From Bolinopsis microptera (taxonomy: Eukaryota; Ctenophora; Tentaculata; Lobata; Bolinopsidae), in assembly GCF_026151205.1 (NCBI RefSeq), contig NC_087072.1, forward strand, positions 20,364,103-20,428,102: 64,000 bases of DNA. Reading direction: 5' to 3'. The stretch's first letter is position 1. Each line of letters opens with the position of its first letter. Under the pieces are notes generated by a model. That model was not told where the DNA came from. It made no database searches and saw only the letters and a list, made by a program, of their open reading frames with translations. Below are positions 47,409 to 62,400 of this stretch, in pieces. The position numbers and the translations under genes are program-made.

Positions 47409-50400
47409 ATGTCCTTCAACAAGGATACCGGCATTCCGACTAGGTCAGTTTCTCTTGCGGGCAAGGGAAGCGTGGGGGTACCTAGAGGTAAATTAGTAGA
47501 TTCATGGCAGAAGAAAACAGCAACCACATCTGAAGAGACAGCTCCAAAACCAGCACTCAAGCCCTGGCAACAGTCGTCCTCAAAGGCAGCGGGTCTCGGC
47601 TCCATAGCCAGTAAGTTTGGAGGAGCTGGTAATGGCGGACCGTCCAAGTTTGGACCGTCTAAGTTCGGAGGTAGTCAGTCAGGCTCCAATACTCCTCCGG
47701 AACCTAGCACAACCTCTTTTAAAAGAACTTCTCCTACTGGCTCTAAAGGAGCTTCTCCATTTGGTTCGAAAGCAGTATCACCCAGCGCCTCGAAGGCAAC
47801 ATCGCCCTTTGGCTCGAAAACAGCATCTCCTAGCGCCTCGAAAACAGCATCACCCGGTACCGCAAAGCGATCCATTCCCGTGAGGAACAGCCCAAGATCA
47901 AGTCCGAAGTCTAGCCCTGTTACGAAGCGAAAGTCTCCTAAGACAAGTCCTAAATTTGGCAGGAAGAGTCCACCTAAAAGTCCTGCAAAGAAGTCCCCAA
48001 AGATTCCAAGAGCCGGTGGATCCCGATTTGGTGCACTGAAAGCCAAGGGCTTCAAAGGAGTGCTCAAAGAGCATGGGTTGTTGAAACAGAGAATCGAGAG
48101 AGTCAAAGAATTCATCAAAAAGCACAATAAAATTTCAGAAATCCAAAAAGAGCTTCTTATCAGTGCAATCGATAATGAAAGTTACACCTGCAGAGATCTT
48201 CAGCTGTGTATTTTCGCTGGTTCTGATCTTCAGGCTAAGTTTACCCTTCCTGGAAAGGATCCCAATAACCCCAAAGTTCTCCACAAGTCAACAAAACAGT
48301 TCATTCAACTTGCTGTTTCAAAGCTTAAGTTCCCCCAACATGTCAAAGACAAGCTCTCTCAAGCGATCGTCGATGACAATTGCGAGATTGGTCTCAGCAA
48401 AGTTACCATTCTGATTAAATCTGGTACCACAACCCAGAACATAACCTTGAATCTCCCTGGTGTGCTTTATCCACAGATCATTCAGCGAGAGACTAACATT
48501 GCAACTTCTTCCCTCATCGAAATCGTGGACAAATTCACTGTGGAACAGTCTATGAACGCTGATGAAAGGAACTCTGTGTTGTCCTCAATTTACAACAACA
48601 ACTATTCGCTGGACGGTCGTAGACTGTCAGTGCTAGTGAAGGACGGTGAAAAACGTAAGTCAGTAGACTTTGATATCGATCCTGCCAAGTTGACCGAAAA
48701 TGAAAGTGTCCCACCTGGCACTAGCCTACCATATTTCTACGTACCTGAGGATGTATCCGACGATGAGATCAAAGAGATCATGATCAAGACCATATCCTCT
48801 TCAACAATTGACACTGAAAGTATGGAACTTGCCATCAAAGCAATAAAACATGGCAGATATAGACGTGAGGGAAATAAGATCCTTATCGAAGGGTTCAAAC
48901 GTGATAGTCTGACATCGTCTGACGAGTGTGCCTCATCCCCTGAACTAGCTATCAAAATCCGCAAGAAAAAGGAGGAGGAACCCAAACCTTTCAGTGCAGT
49001 TATCGAGGCAACAACAGTTATGGAACAACAAGGCTTGAACGAACTTGAGAGCTTCAAATTCAACATTGGCCCTCTTAGCAATGAACTGATACAGCTTAAG
49101 CATAAGATAATCAAGGTCATCACCATGCTCAGCATCGAAGATAGGATAAAGATAGAACTCATTAACAAGCTCATCGATGACAATTTCAAGATTGATGGTA
49201 ATATTATAACTATTAAATCAACGACCTTAACGTTGTTCTTCATGACTACTGATTATGAGATTACGGATGTGAAGATTTCGTATAACAATAAAGTCCAATT
49301 CTGCAAATATATTCCTATTCGCATCGTTATTCTGGGTACAGATGCTATCAAGCAGTCCAAGTTTAATGAAGAAAAGAAAAAACTTCTGGTCGAGAAGTTC
49401 TACACTGGAGATTACGTTGAAGAACGAGGATCTGTTAAAATTGCCATCGCTTACAACAGAATCCCTGTTCGTTTCTCCTTTGGCATTCCAAAACCTGTTG
49501 CAACAATTCCTGATGTTCCTAAGGACGAACTCAAAGTTAAGGTCATCAACGACTTGTCCACAAGTGATCTTACCAAGGTTGAGCAAGATCAAGTGTTGCA
49601 GTCGCTTCTGGATGAGGACTATACACTGGTGAATACTGATGTTGTCTTCAAAATTGGTGTTCCGGTAAGATCTTACAGAGTTCGTTTGATAGTGGATAAC
49701 TCCTCCACCAGTACACCCAACACAGGGTCTCCTGCAGCTGTTAGAACTCCTGTAATGAAGGTTATCTCGAAACAGGATGATGTTGTGTTAGAGGAAATAG
49801 GACCCTCTAACTTCGATCAGCGACCTATTGACGGTGCCGTGAGGGAAAAACTGAGGGCGGTCATCATGATGAGTGATTTCGACGATGAGACTAAAACCAT
49901 TCTTTTAGCTCAGTTAGAACAGCTTTCCTACTTCACGGGTGATACAGTGACGATAGATTCAACAAAAGCTGACGGCACACCCGTTAGGTTCACTATCAAC
50001 GCTAAATTCACACACGAAGTGTTGTTTGTTGACTCTGGTGAAGGTGCACATAAAAACAAGAAGCAAAAAGTGGTAGTAGCTGGCGTCGAATCTGAAGATG
50101 TTGCTATGGTTGATGTAGAGGATTCGGAAATCCCAGACATTCAAGCTTTTTCTTCGAAGCCTGTTGAGCAAGCTCCAGAGAGTACAAAAGACGATGAGCC
50201 GACTGGAGCAAAAGTTCCCGTTACATCAGAAATACGAGTGTACCTGATCGACTCTGTGAAGAACAGCCAATTTGATCAAGAGATAAAAGACTTGCTCATC
50301 GGTGAGCTTACTGAACTTTCCTACATAACTGGTGATGCAGTCGAACTTAACGTTACCAAGAGTGATGGGACACCAGTAAAGTTAACTCTAAATTACTCCA

Positions 50401-53400
50401 CATCGTCGGAGACATACCCTCAGACTGCCGAGAAAATAGTGCCTAGCCCTGAGGACACTGTTTCTTCAAAGAAAGCTAAATTACCCGAAGATACGCCGTC
50501 ATCTGAGAAGGCTCCTGAGCAACCACTAACATTGGAAGAAGAGAATGTTGTTATGACCGAAGAAATGGTCCCGCTTGAAGATGAGGACATTCCAATGCAA
50601 GAGCCTGAGAAGGTATCAACAAGAGAGTCAGCACCTGATATCTCTATCAAACCTGAAAAGATAGCACCTAAACAAGATGCTCCTCAAGAACCTGATAGAC
50701 CTATAACACATTTAGATGACGTCAGTGTAAAAAGGCTAAAGGAAAGCTCGGAAGGAGTTCCTGCAGCGATCCCTGTAACAGATGAGATCAGAGATCAGCT
50801 GTTACGGTCTATTGATGCTAGTAATCTTGATGATGAGACCAAAGAACTGCTGAAAAAAGAAATACTGAAGCTGGAAGTTCTGGATGGCGACACAATAAAA
50901 TTGAAAACTGTAAAGAAGGATGGCACTCCAATAGAACTTACTATTAATGTTAAGAACATTGTTGAAGCAGCACAACCACCAACCACAAAACCAGTCAAGA
51001 AGCCCGAAGATGTTCGCAAAACTGCTGTTCCATCCTTAGATGAGGAAGATGTCCCCATGCCTGAAGAAAGCAATGCTACTGAGGTTGATGCCCCGATTCC
51101 CGTGCAAGAACCAGAGAAAGTTGCTCAAGATAAGTCTAGTCCTGACGCTCCTACAAATGTTACCAGTCCCGAGGCTGAACCAACTGTGTCAATTCCCATG
51201 ACAAACGAAATCAGGGATCAACTGACTCAATCGATTCGTGCACTTAATGTAGACGATGAAACTAAGGACCTTCTAGTAGATGAGATTAACAAGCTTGAAA
51301 CCTTGGATGGTGACACTATCAAGTTGAAAACGACCAAAAAAGATGGTACACCTGTAGAGCTTACAATCAACGTCAAAAACATAATTGAGGCAGCAGCTCC
51401 CAAACAAAAACCAGATAACAAGCAGGCAACTGCAGCAGCAGCTTCATCAAAACCCACTGTTACGGAAGAAGATGTTCCAATGTCTGACGAGGAGGTTTCC
51501 CTGCAAGTTGATGAAGACATCCCAATGCAGGAGGAACAGAAGGTAAATGAAAGGGAGTCTCAGCCGGATGCCCCCAAGGGAACAGCAAAAATCTTACCTG
51601 CTACAGGAACTCCTAAGAAGGCTGATCAGCCAGTCACTCATTTGGATGACGGATCAGAACCTTCTGTGTCTGTGCCTATGACTGACGACATCAGGGATCA
51701 ACTGACTCAATCGATTCGTGCACTTAATGTAGACGATGAAACTAAGGACCTTCTAGTAGACGAGATTAATAAGCTTGAATCTTTGGATGGTGACACTATC
51801 AAGTTGAAAACGACCAAAAAAGATGGTACACCAGTAGAGCTTACAATCAACGTCAAGAACATAATTGAGGCAGCAGCACCCCAACAAAAACCAGATAAAA
51901 AGCAGGCAGCTCCAGCAGCAGCTTCTTCAAAACCCACTGTTACGGAAGAAGATGTTCCAATGTCTGACGAGGAGGTTTCCCCACAAGTCGACGAGGACAT
52001 CCCAATGCAGGAGGAACAGAAGGTAAAAGAAAGGGAGTCTCAACCGGATGCCCCCAAGGGAACAGCGAAAGTATTACCTGCTACAGGAACTCCCAAGAAG
52101 GCTGACCAGCCAGTCGCTCATTTGGATGATGTCAGTGTAACAAGAAAACTAGCCAGCCCTGCATCAGAGCCTTCTGTGTCTGTTCCAATGACTGACGACA
52201 TCAGAGATCAGCTAATTCAATCTATTGAAGGTAGCAATCTGGATGATGAGACTAAAGATCTGCTCAAAGACGAGATTAACAAGCTTGATGCTTTAGATGG
52301 TGACACCATTAAGTTGAAAACGACTAAAAAAGATGGTACTCCAGTAGAGCTTACAATCAACGTCAAAAACATCATCGAGGCAGCAGCTCCCCAACAAAAA
52401 ACAGATAAAAAGCAGGCAGCTCCAGCAGCAGCTTCATCAAAACCCACTGTGACGGAAGAAGATGTCCCAATGTCTGATGAGGAGGTTTCTCCACAAGTTG
52501 ACGAAGACATCCCAATGCAGGAGGAACAGAAGGTAAAAGAAAGGGAGTCTCAACCGGATGCCCCCAAGGGAACAGAGAAAATCTTACCTGCTACAGGAAC
52601 TCCTAAGAAGGCTGATCAGCCAGTCACTCATTTGGATGACGGATCAGAACCTTCTGTGTCTGTGCCTATGACTGACGACATCAGGGATCAACTGACTCAA
52701 TCGATTCGTGCACTTAATGTAGACGATGAAACTAAGGACCTTCTAGTAGACGAGATTAATAAGCTTGAATCTTTGGATGGCGACACTATCAAGTTGAAAA
52801 CGACTAAAAAAGATGGTACACCAGTAGAGCTTACAATCAACGTCAAAAACATAATTGAGGCAGCAGTTCCCCAACAAAAACCAGTTAAAAAGCAGGCAGC
52901 TCCAGCAGCAGCTTCTTCAAAACCCAATGTTACGGAAGAAGATGTTCCAATGTCTGATGAGGAGGTTTCCCCACAAGTCGACGAGGACATCCCAACGCAG
53001 GAGGAACAGAAGGTAAAAGAAAGGGAGTCTCAACCGGATGCCCCCAAGGGAACAGAGAAAATCGTACCTGCTACAGGAACTCCTAAGAAGGCTGACCAGC
53101 CAGTCGCTCATTTGGATGATGTCAGTGTAACAAGAAATCTAGCCAGCCCTGCATCAGAGCCTTCTGTGTCTGTTCCAATGACTGACGACATCAGAGATCA
53201 GCTAATTCAATCTATTGAAGGTAGCAATCTGGATGATGAGACTAAAGATCTGCTTAAAGACGAGATTAACAAGCTTCATGCTTTAGATGGTGACACCATT
53301 AAGTTGAAAACGACTAAAAAAGATGGTACTCCAGTAGAGCTTACAATCAACGTCAAAAACATCATCGAGGCAGCAGCTCCCCAACAAAAACCAGTTAAAA

Positions 53401-56400
53401 AGCAGGCAGCTCCAGCAGCAGCTTCTTCAAAACCCAATGTTACGGAAGAAGATGTTCCAATATCTGATGAGGAGGTTTCCCCACAAGTCGACGAGGACAT
53501 CCCAACGCAGGAGGAACAGAAGGTAAAAGAAAGGGAGTCTCAACCGGATGCCCCCAAGGGAACAGAGAAAATCTTACCTGCTACAGGAACTCCTAAGAAG
53601 GCTGATCAGCCAGTCACTCATTTGGATGACGGATCAGAACCTTCTGTGTCTGTGCCTATGACTGACGACATCAGGGATCAACTGACTCAATCGATTCGTG
53701 CACTTAATGTAGACGATGAAACTATCAAGTTGAAAACGACCAAAAAAGATGGTACACCAGTAGAGCTTACAATCAACGTCAAGAAAATAATTGAAGCAGC
53801 AGCTCCCCAGCAAAAACCAGTTAAAAAGCAGGCATCTCCAGCAGCAGCTTCTTCAAAACCCAATGTTACGGAGGAAGATGTTCCAATGTCTGACGAGGAG
53901 GTTTCCCCACAAGTCGACGAGGACATCCCAACGCAGGAGGAACAGAAGGTAAAAGAAAGGGAGTCTCAACCGGATGCCCCCAAGGGAACAGAGAAAATCT
54001 TACCTGCTACAGGAACTCCTAAGAAGGCTGACCAGCCAGTCGCTCATTTGGATGATGTCAGTGTAACAAGAAATCTAGCCAGCCCTGCATCAGAGCCTTC
54101 TGTGTCTGTTCCAATGACTGACGACATCAGAGATCAGCTAATTCAATCTATTGAAGGTAGCAATCTGGATGATGAGACTAAAGATCTGCTTAAAGACGAG
54201 ATTAACAAGCTTCATGCTTTAGATGGTGACACCATTAAGTTGAAAACGACTAAAAAAGATGGTACTCCAGTAGAGCTTACAATCAACGTCAAAAACATCA
54301 TCGAGGCAGCAGCTCCCCAACAAAAACCAGTTAAAAAGCAGGCAGCTCCAGCAGCAGCTTCTTCAAAACCCAATGTTACGGAAGAAGATGTTCCAATATC
54401 TGATGAGGAGGTTTCCCCACAAGTCGACGAGGACATCCCAACGCAGGAGGAACAGAAGGTAAAAGAAAGGGAGTCTCAACCGGATGCCCCCAAGGGAACA
54501 GAGAAAATCTTACCTGCTACAGGAACTCCTAAGAAGGCTGATCAGCCAGTCACTCATTTGGATGACGGATCAGAACCTTCTGTGTCTGTGCCTATGACTG
54601 ACGACATCAGGGATCAACTGACTCAATCGATTCGTGCACTTAATGTAGACGATGAAACTAAGGACCTTCTAGTAGATGAGATTAATAAGCTTGAATCTTT
54701 GGATGGCGACACTATCAAGTTGAAAACGACCAAAAAAGATGGTACACCAGTAGAACTTACAATCAACGTCAAAAACATAATTGAGGCAGCAGCTCCCCAA
54801 CAAAAACCATTTGAAAAGCAAGCAGCTCCAGCAGCAGCTTCATCAAAACCCACTGTTACGGAAGAGGATGTCCCAATGTCTGATGAGGAGGTTTCTCCAC
54901 AAGTTGACGAAGACATCCCAATGCAGGAGGAACAGAAAGTCAAAGAAAGGGAGTCTCAGCCGGATGCCCCCAAGGGAACAGAAAAAATCTTGCCTGCTAC
55001 AGGAACTCCTAAGAAGGCTGATCAGCCAGTCACTCATTTGGATGACGGATCAGAACCTTCTGTGTATGTGCCTATGACTGACGACATCAGGGATCAACTG
55101 ACTCAATCGATTCGTGCACTTAATGTAGACGATGAAACCAAGGACCTTCTAGTAGACGAGATTAATAAGCTTGAATCTTTGGATGGCGACACTATCAAGT
55201 TGAAAACGACCAAAAAAGATGGTACACCTGTAGAGCTTACAATCAACGTCAAAAACATAATTGAGGCAGCAGCTCCCCAACAAAAACCAGATAAAAAGCA
55301 GGCAGCTCCAGCAGCAGCTTCATCAAAACCCACTGTCACGGAAGACGATGTCCCAATGTCTGATGAGGAAGTTTCCCCACAAGTCGACGAGGACATTCCA
55401 ATGCAGGAAGAAAAGAAGGTTAAAGAAAGGGAGTCTCAACCAGATGCCCCCAAGGGTACGCAGAAAATTTTACCCGCTACAGGAACTCCGAAGAAGGCTG
55501 ATCAGCCAGTCGCTCACTCAGCAAAACCTACTGTCACTGAAGAAGATGTCCCAATGTCTGATGAGGAAGTTTCCCCGCAAGTCGACAAGGACATTCCAAT
55601 GCAGGAAGAAAAGAAGGTTAAAGAAAGGGAGTCTCAACCAGATGCCCCCAAGGGAACGGAGAAAATCTTACCCGCTACAGGAACTCCCAAGAAGGCTGAT
55701 CAGCCAGTCGCTCATTTGGATGATGTCAGTGTAACAAGAAAATTAGCCAGCCCTGGATCAGAACCATCCGTGTCTGTTCCAATGACTGACGATATCAGAG
55801 ATCAGCTAATTCAATCTATTGAAGGTAGCAATCTGGACGATGAAACTAAAGATCTGCTGAAGGACGAGATTAACAAGCTTGATGCTTTAGATGGTGACAC
55901 CATTAAGTTGAAAACGACTAAAAAAGATGGTACTCCAGTAGAGCTGACAATCAACGTCAAGAACATAGTTGAAGCAGCAACTCCAGTCCATCAGAAACCA
56001 GTCGAGGACAAACCAACTTCAGAACCTTCTGAAACACCGTCTAAACCATTACGAGCAGTGGAGAAGACAACAAAATCGCCACAAGTTGTGGAGGAGGATG
56101 TTTTAATGTCTGAAGACGAAATCAGTCCCCAAATCGACGAAGATAATATACCATTGCAAGAAGAAAAGAAGGTCAAGGAAAGGGAATCGCAACCAGATGT
56201 CCCCGAGGGAACAAAGGAAAGTCCCAAGAAGGCTGATAAGCCAGTCGCTCATTTGGATGATGTTAGTGTAACAAGGAAACTAGCCAGCCCTGGATCAGAG
56301 CCTTCTGTGTATGTGCCTATGACTGATGACATCAGAGATCAACTCAACCAGTCAATCGATGGTAGCAATCTTGACGATGAAACTAAAGATCTGCTTAAAG

Positions 56401-59400
56401 ACGAGATAAATAAGCTGGACAATTTAGATGGTGATACCATCAAGTTGAAAACGACTAAAAAAGATGGTACACCAGTTGAGCTTACAATCAACGTCAAGAA
56501 CATAGTTGAAGCGTCGAAGCCACTCCAGCAGAAGCCAGCTGTTGAGGAGCCAACCTCTATAACTCCTGAACGACCGTCTAAACCATCACGAGCAGCAGAT
56601 AAGGTGACCAAATCACCGGAAGTTGTTGAAGAGGATGTCCCAATGTCTGATGAGGAGGTTTCCCTACAAGTTGACGAGGACATCCCAATGCAGGACGAAC
56701 AGAAGGTAAAAGAAAGGGAGTCTCAACCGGATGCCCCCAAGGGAACAGAGAAAATCTTACCTGCTACAGGAACTCCTAAGAAGGCAGATCAGCCTGTTGC
56801 TCATTTGGATGATGTCAGTGTCACAAGAAAACTAGCAAGCCCTGGATCAGAACCATCTGTGTCTGTGCCTATGACTGACGACATCAGAGATCAGCTAATT
56901 CAATCTATTGAAGGTAGCAATCTGGATGATGAGACTAAAGATCTGCTCAAAGACGAGATTAACAAGCTTGATGCTTTAGATGGTGACACCATTAAGTTGA
57001 ATACGACTAAAAAAGATGGTACTCCAGTTGAGCTTACAATTAACGTCAAAAATATAGTTGAAGCATCGAAGCCACTCCAGCAAAAACCAACTGTCGACAA
57101 GCCAACCTCTGTAGCTCCTGAACGACCGTCCAAGCCATCACGTGCAGCAGATAAGGTGACCAAATCACCAGAAGTTGTTGAGGAGGATGTCCCAATGTCT
57201 GATGAGGAGGTTTCCCCGCTAGTTGACGAGGGCATTCCAATGCAGGAGGAGCAGAAGGTAAAAGAAAGTGAGTCTCAGCCGGATGCCCCCAAGGGAACAG
57301 AGAAAACTTTACCTGCTACAGAAGCTCCCAAGGAGGCTGATCAGCCAGTCGCTCATTCAGCAAAACCTACTGTCACGGAAGAAGATGTTCCAATGTCTGA
57401 TGAGGAGGTTTCCCCGCAAGTTGACGAGGACATTCCAATGCAGGAAGAAAAGAAGGTAAAGGAAAAGGAGTCCCAGCCGGATGTCCCCAAGGGAACAGAG
57501 AAAATCTTACCTGCTACAGGAACTCCTAAAAAGGCTGATCAGCCAGTAGCTCATTTGGATGATGTCAGTGTAACAAGAACACTAGCAAGTCCTGGATCAA
57601 AGCCTGTTTCTATTCTTATGACTGATGATATTAGAGATCAGCTTACTCAGTCTATCGATGCTAGCAACCTTGATGATGAGACAAAAGATCTTCTAAAAGA
57701 TGAAATAAACAAACTTGAAGCTTTGGATGGCGACACCATAAAGTTGAAGACCGCCAAACAGGATGGCACTCCGATAGAGCTCACTATAAACGTCAAAAAC
57801 ATAATCGAGGCATGTCAGCCTGATCCTTCAACACCGTCAAGAGCAGTTGAGAAACCTGCCGAAAGTTCACTAGCTGAGCCTGTCAAGGTACCATCATTAG
57901 AGGAAAGTGATAAACCAATGTGTGATGAGGAGATTGCTCCTGAAGTTGATGAGGATATTCCAGAGCAAGTGTCACAAGAGGTGACTGGACGAGAGTCTGC
58001 ACCTGATGTGCCAAAGGAATCTTCTAAGCCAGTCACAGAGTCCGAACCAAGTGTTCGCAAACAACCAGAAGACGTCGTGCTTAGCAAAGATGCTCCCGAA
58101 GACATCGCTCAGTCTCCAACTCATTTAGATGATGTAAGTGTGACAAGAAAAATAGCTAGTCCTGAATCGAAACCTGAACCCATTCCCATGACAGATGACA
58201 TGAGAGACCAACTGATTCAATCAATCCGGGCAAGCAATCTTGATGATGAGACAAAGGATCTTCTAGAAGATGAGGTTAATAAACTTGACACTTTGGATAG
58301 TGAAACTATCAAGCTTTCAACAGCTAAAAAAGATGGCACCCCTATAGAACTAACTATCAACGTGAAACACATTATTGAAGCATCGCAGCCTGCATCAAAG
58401 GAGGCAGTAGAGCCAATGGACACTGCCCCTGTTATTAGCGAATCTTCTGACCCTGTGACGAAAGTGGTAGCAGATCCTAAATCACCTAAATTGGAGGAAG
58501 AGGATGTTCCTATGCCTGTTGAGGAGATAGCTCCCCAAGCTGACGAAGATATTCCAATGCAAGAACCTCAAAAGGTTTCAGGAAGACAATCGGAACCTGT
58601 CCTCGCAAAAGAACCAGAGGACAAACCCGAAGTTGATCTGCCAAAGGAGTCCCCAGTTAGTGCTCCAGTTTCTACACCTCAGAAAGAAGACAAAACTGAG
58701 CCTGAACCTATACCAGATGATGAACCAGCGAGAGAAATAACGACGTCTGATGAGGAAGGAGAAAGTCGCGTTTTACCTGCTATTTCTGCGCCAAAGCCTA
58801 TACCCACAGTTGTTGTTGAACCCTGTACTCCTGTTGGAAGCCAACCTAAAATACCCGGTGTTACAGTTAGTGAAGAAGAGTCGCCAGAAGTCACTCAGCT
58901 TGAGGATGTGACTATCACTGAAGTACAAGCAGCTCCTTCTGAAGAAAACGAACCCCTCCCAATCACTGATGATTTGAAAGAACAGCTCATCAAATCAGTA
59001 CAAGCTAGTCCTCTTGATGAGGAAACTGTTTGTCTATTAGAAGATGAAATAAAGAAGTTGGAAAATCTAGAAGGTGACACTATGACACTCAGTGCCACAA
59101 AGGAGGATGGTACACCTGTAGAACTTACCATCAACATCAATCAAATGATCAAATCCGCTGATGAAGGGTCTTCTGATGAGGAAGACGGTGGTTCCTCATC
59201 TTCATCATCATCATCATCAGACTCTTCTGTAGAGTCCGATAAAGAGGATGATGTTCAGCATCTGGGTGATGTCTGTTTGGTGGTCGCACCTATTAATCAA
59301 TCCAGTAGACGAATTTCAACTCCAATGACTGATGAGTTACGGTCCCAGCTTGTTGAGGCCCTGAAATGTGGTGACTTAGATAGTGAAACTGTGGAAATCT

Positions 59401-62400
59401 TCACAAAGGAAATCGAAAATCTTAAGGAAATTGAGGGAGATCAGGTTAAGCTTAAATCAAAGAAACCTGATGGCAGTCCAGTTGAGTTAACTATCAATGT
59501 TGCAAATATTCTTCGCAACAATTCTTCGCCTGACCAAGTTCCCGTTGAGCCTCTGAAGCCAGTTTTGGTTTATCCTATCAAGATCAGCCAAGAAATAACT
59601 GTTGAAGGTGCCCCTGAAACTGCCACATATGTCACTGATGAAACCAAGGATAAGATAAAAGATTCCTTACCATCGTGTGAAATCGACGATGAAGCAATCA
59701 AGCTACTTAGTGATGGTATTGATAAATTGACACAACTTAAAGATGATGTTGTAACGATAAATGCTGTCAAGAAGGACGGTACTCCAGTAGAGTTGATTTT
59801 GAATGTCAAACACGTGCCAAAGGAGGTGATCCCAGCCTCAAGTGATGAGGCTGCTGCTCTACCTGATCTTTCTAAAAATGACGTCTCCCCCAAGAAGGTG
59901 AAAGTTAAGCCAATGAAATCCATTGAAGTGGAACCAATAAAACTCCACGAAGCTGTTAAAGTTATGTCTAGCTCAGACATTCAGAAGCCTGTCACTCCGC
60001 TTACTGATGATATAAAAGCTCAGATAGTTGCTTCTTTGAAAGAAGGAAACGTAGATGATGAGGTGATTGCTATGATGGTCGATGAACTGAACAAGCATAA
60101 AGACCTTGAAGGAGACTCAGTAACGTTGAAAGCCAAAAAGAAAGATGGTACACCTGTTGAGCTTACTATAAACATCAAACATGTCATGAAAAACTTGTTT
60201 CCTGCGATTCCTTCTGATGGAAGTGATGGTGTTGGCGACAGTGGAGATGATCAGGATGTATCGGACGTAGAGTCAGTTCCAGAACAGATTGTTGTCGAAC
60301 CTGCCAAACCAACCGAGGTTGCTCCACTGAAGGTACAACCATTGTCTAGTGAAGATGTCGAAGATATAACCCCGACTAATGATGATGCTACTCCAACTAA
60401 CGATTCTCCTGTCATAAAAGAAGAACCAGATGTTGCCGAATGCGAGTCTGCACCAGCTACTGCTGTTCCTATGACAGATGATATCAAGAAGCAAATCCTG
60501 GACGCCTTGAAAGGTGCTAATCTCGACGATGAAACATTGGAACTTCTCAGTGACGAGATTGACAAGGTGCCTGAATTAGATGGAGAGAAGATGCATCTGA
60601 CTGCAAAGAAGAAGGATGGTACTCCAATTGATCTGACTATCAACATCAGCCATATCACCAAGATTGTTTCTCCTGCTAGTAGTGATGATGGTTTTGAAAT
60701 GGTTGAAATGCCAGTAGAAGAACCTGAGGTTTTAGAGGCACCTGTTATTTCTTCCGAGGAAAAATCTGTGACGGAGTCATCCCCAGAAGTTCAGCCTATA
60801 GAGGTAAAACTTTCTCTCCAAATGGAGGGCTCGCCTGACAAAGATTCCGATAAACCCAGTATACCAATCTCCGAGGAGGTTCGTTCTAAGATTGTGGATT
60901 CATTGAAGAAAACAGGTCTAGATGACGAAGCAACCGAACTATTAGTGAAAGAAGTTGCTAAATTGGACACTTTAGAGGGAGACCAGGTCATAGTCAATAC
61001 TCAAAAGGAAGATGGTACTCCAGTTCATTTAACAATAAATGTGTCTCATTTAACTCGTCACATCGTTCCTATTCCTGCTGGAGATGATGATGGTTATGAG
61101 TTGGTTGAAGCAGCAGATAAACCTGTCGATCAATCTGCCCCAACAATTACTGTCGAAGAAATAGCACTGACAGAAGAGGTTCCTCCCGAAGAGAGTGGTA
61201 TTGAGGATATCAACGTTGAGATGGATGAGGCACCTGAAGTTGAAGAAATGCCTGAAGAGCCAGTTGAAAAGAAGATGATTCCAGTCACCGTAGACATCAA
61301 AGCTCAGATCATGGATTCATTGAAAGGAGCAGATCTTGATGATGAGACACTCGCTCTGCTAGAGAAAGAGGTCGACAAATTGGACAATCTTGAAGGTGAT
61401 CAGATTAAGCTTGATGCTAAGAAAAAAGATGGCACACCGATATCTTTGGCAATAAACATCTCTCATATCACCAGACATATTGCTCCAACACCTGTCTCAG
61501 ATGAAGAGGGATATGAACTAGTTGAGGCTGCTGAGGTTCCTAAAAAAGCACCTAGTATTGAAGAATTACCTCTTATGGAAGAAATTCCTACTGATGAAAG
61601 TGGCATTGAGGATATCAGCGTTGAAAGGGATGAGCTTCCTGAAGTTGAAAAACTACCTGAAGAGCCAGTTCAACACAAGAAAGTTCCAGTTACTGAAGAC
61701 ATCAAATCTCAGATTTTAGATTCATTGAAAGGAGCTGATCTTGATGAAGAAACACTCGATCTTTTGGAGAAAGAGGTCGACAAATTAGATAATTTGGAAG
61801 GTGACCAAATAAAACTGGATACGAAAAAGAAGGACGGGACTCCGATATCTTTGACGATCAACGTGTCCCATATCACCCGGCATATTGCTCCAACACCAGT
61901 TGAAGAGGATGAAAGCTACGAGTTGGTAGCCTCAGATGATGTCACTCCTGTTGAAAAGGAAGAGCCCGCCAAAACGGAACAAGAGCCAGTTGCGACTCCA
62001 ATAACTGATGCTATAAAGGCACAGATCATTCTTTCTTTACAATCTGGTGATTTCGATGATGAAACCATGAAAATTCTCGAGGAAGAACTCGAAAAGATTG
62101 ACTCTGTTGATGATGGTAAGATGGAAATCGCTGCTACAAAGAAAGATGGTACACCGATTAACTTGACGGTTAACATCAACAACATTGTCAAGAATATTGT
62201 CCCTGTTCCTATGGATGAGGAAGAGGGTTACGAGCTCATTGAAAGTGCGCCAGTTCCAGTCCAATGTGATCTCAAAGTCGCCCTAGAAAGCCCGACTGAT
62301 ATCACGGATATCCCTGTTACCGACGATATAAAGTCACAGATTGCTGATACTTTGAAATCGTCAGGTCATGATGAAGAGACGATTGATCTCTTACGAGAAC

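Noticed and set aside
51227..57235. Recurrent minus-strand open frames of about 97 codons beginning MSSSTCGETSSSDIG
   Set aside because: They are antisense shadows of the repeated giant-gene linkers and modules and recur only because the underlying DNA repeats. Codon composition of the plus strand (Asp, Glu, Lys-rich) leaves the antisense open.
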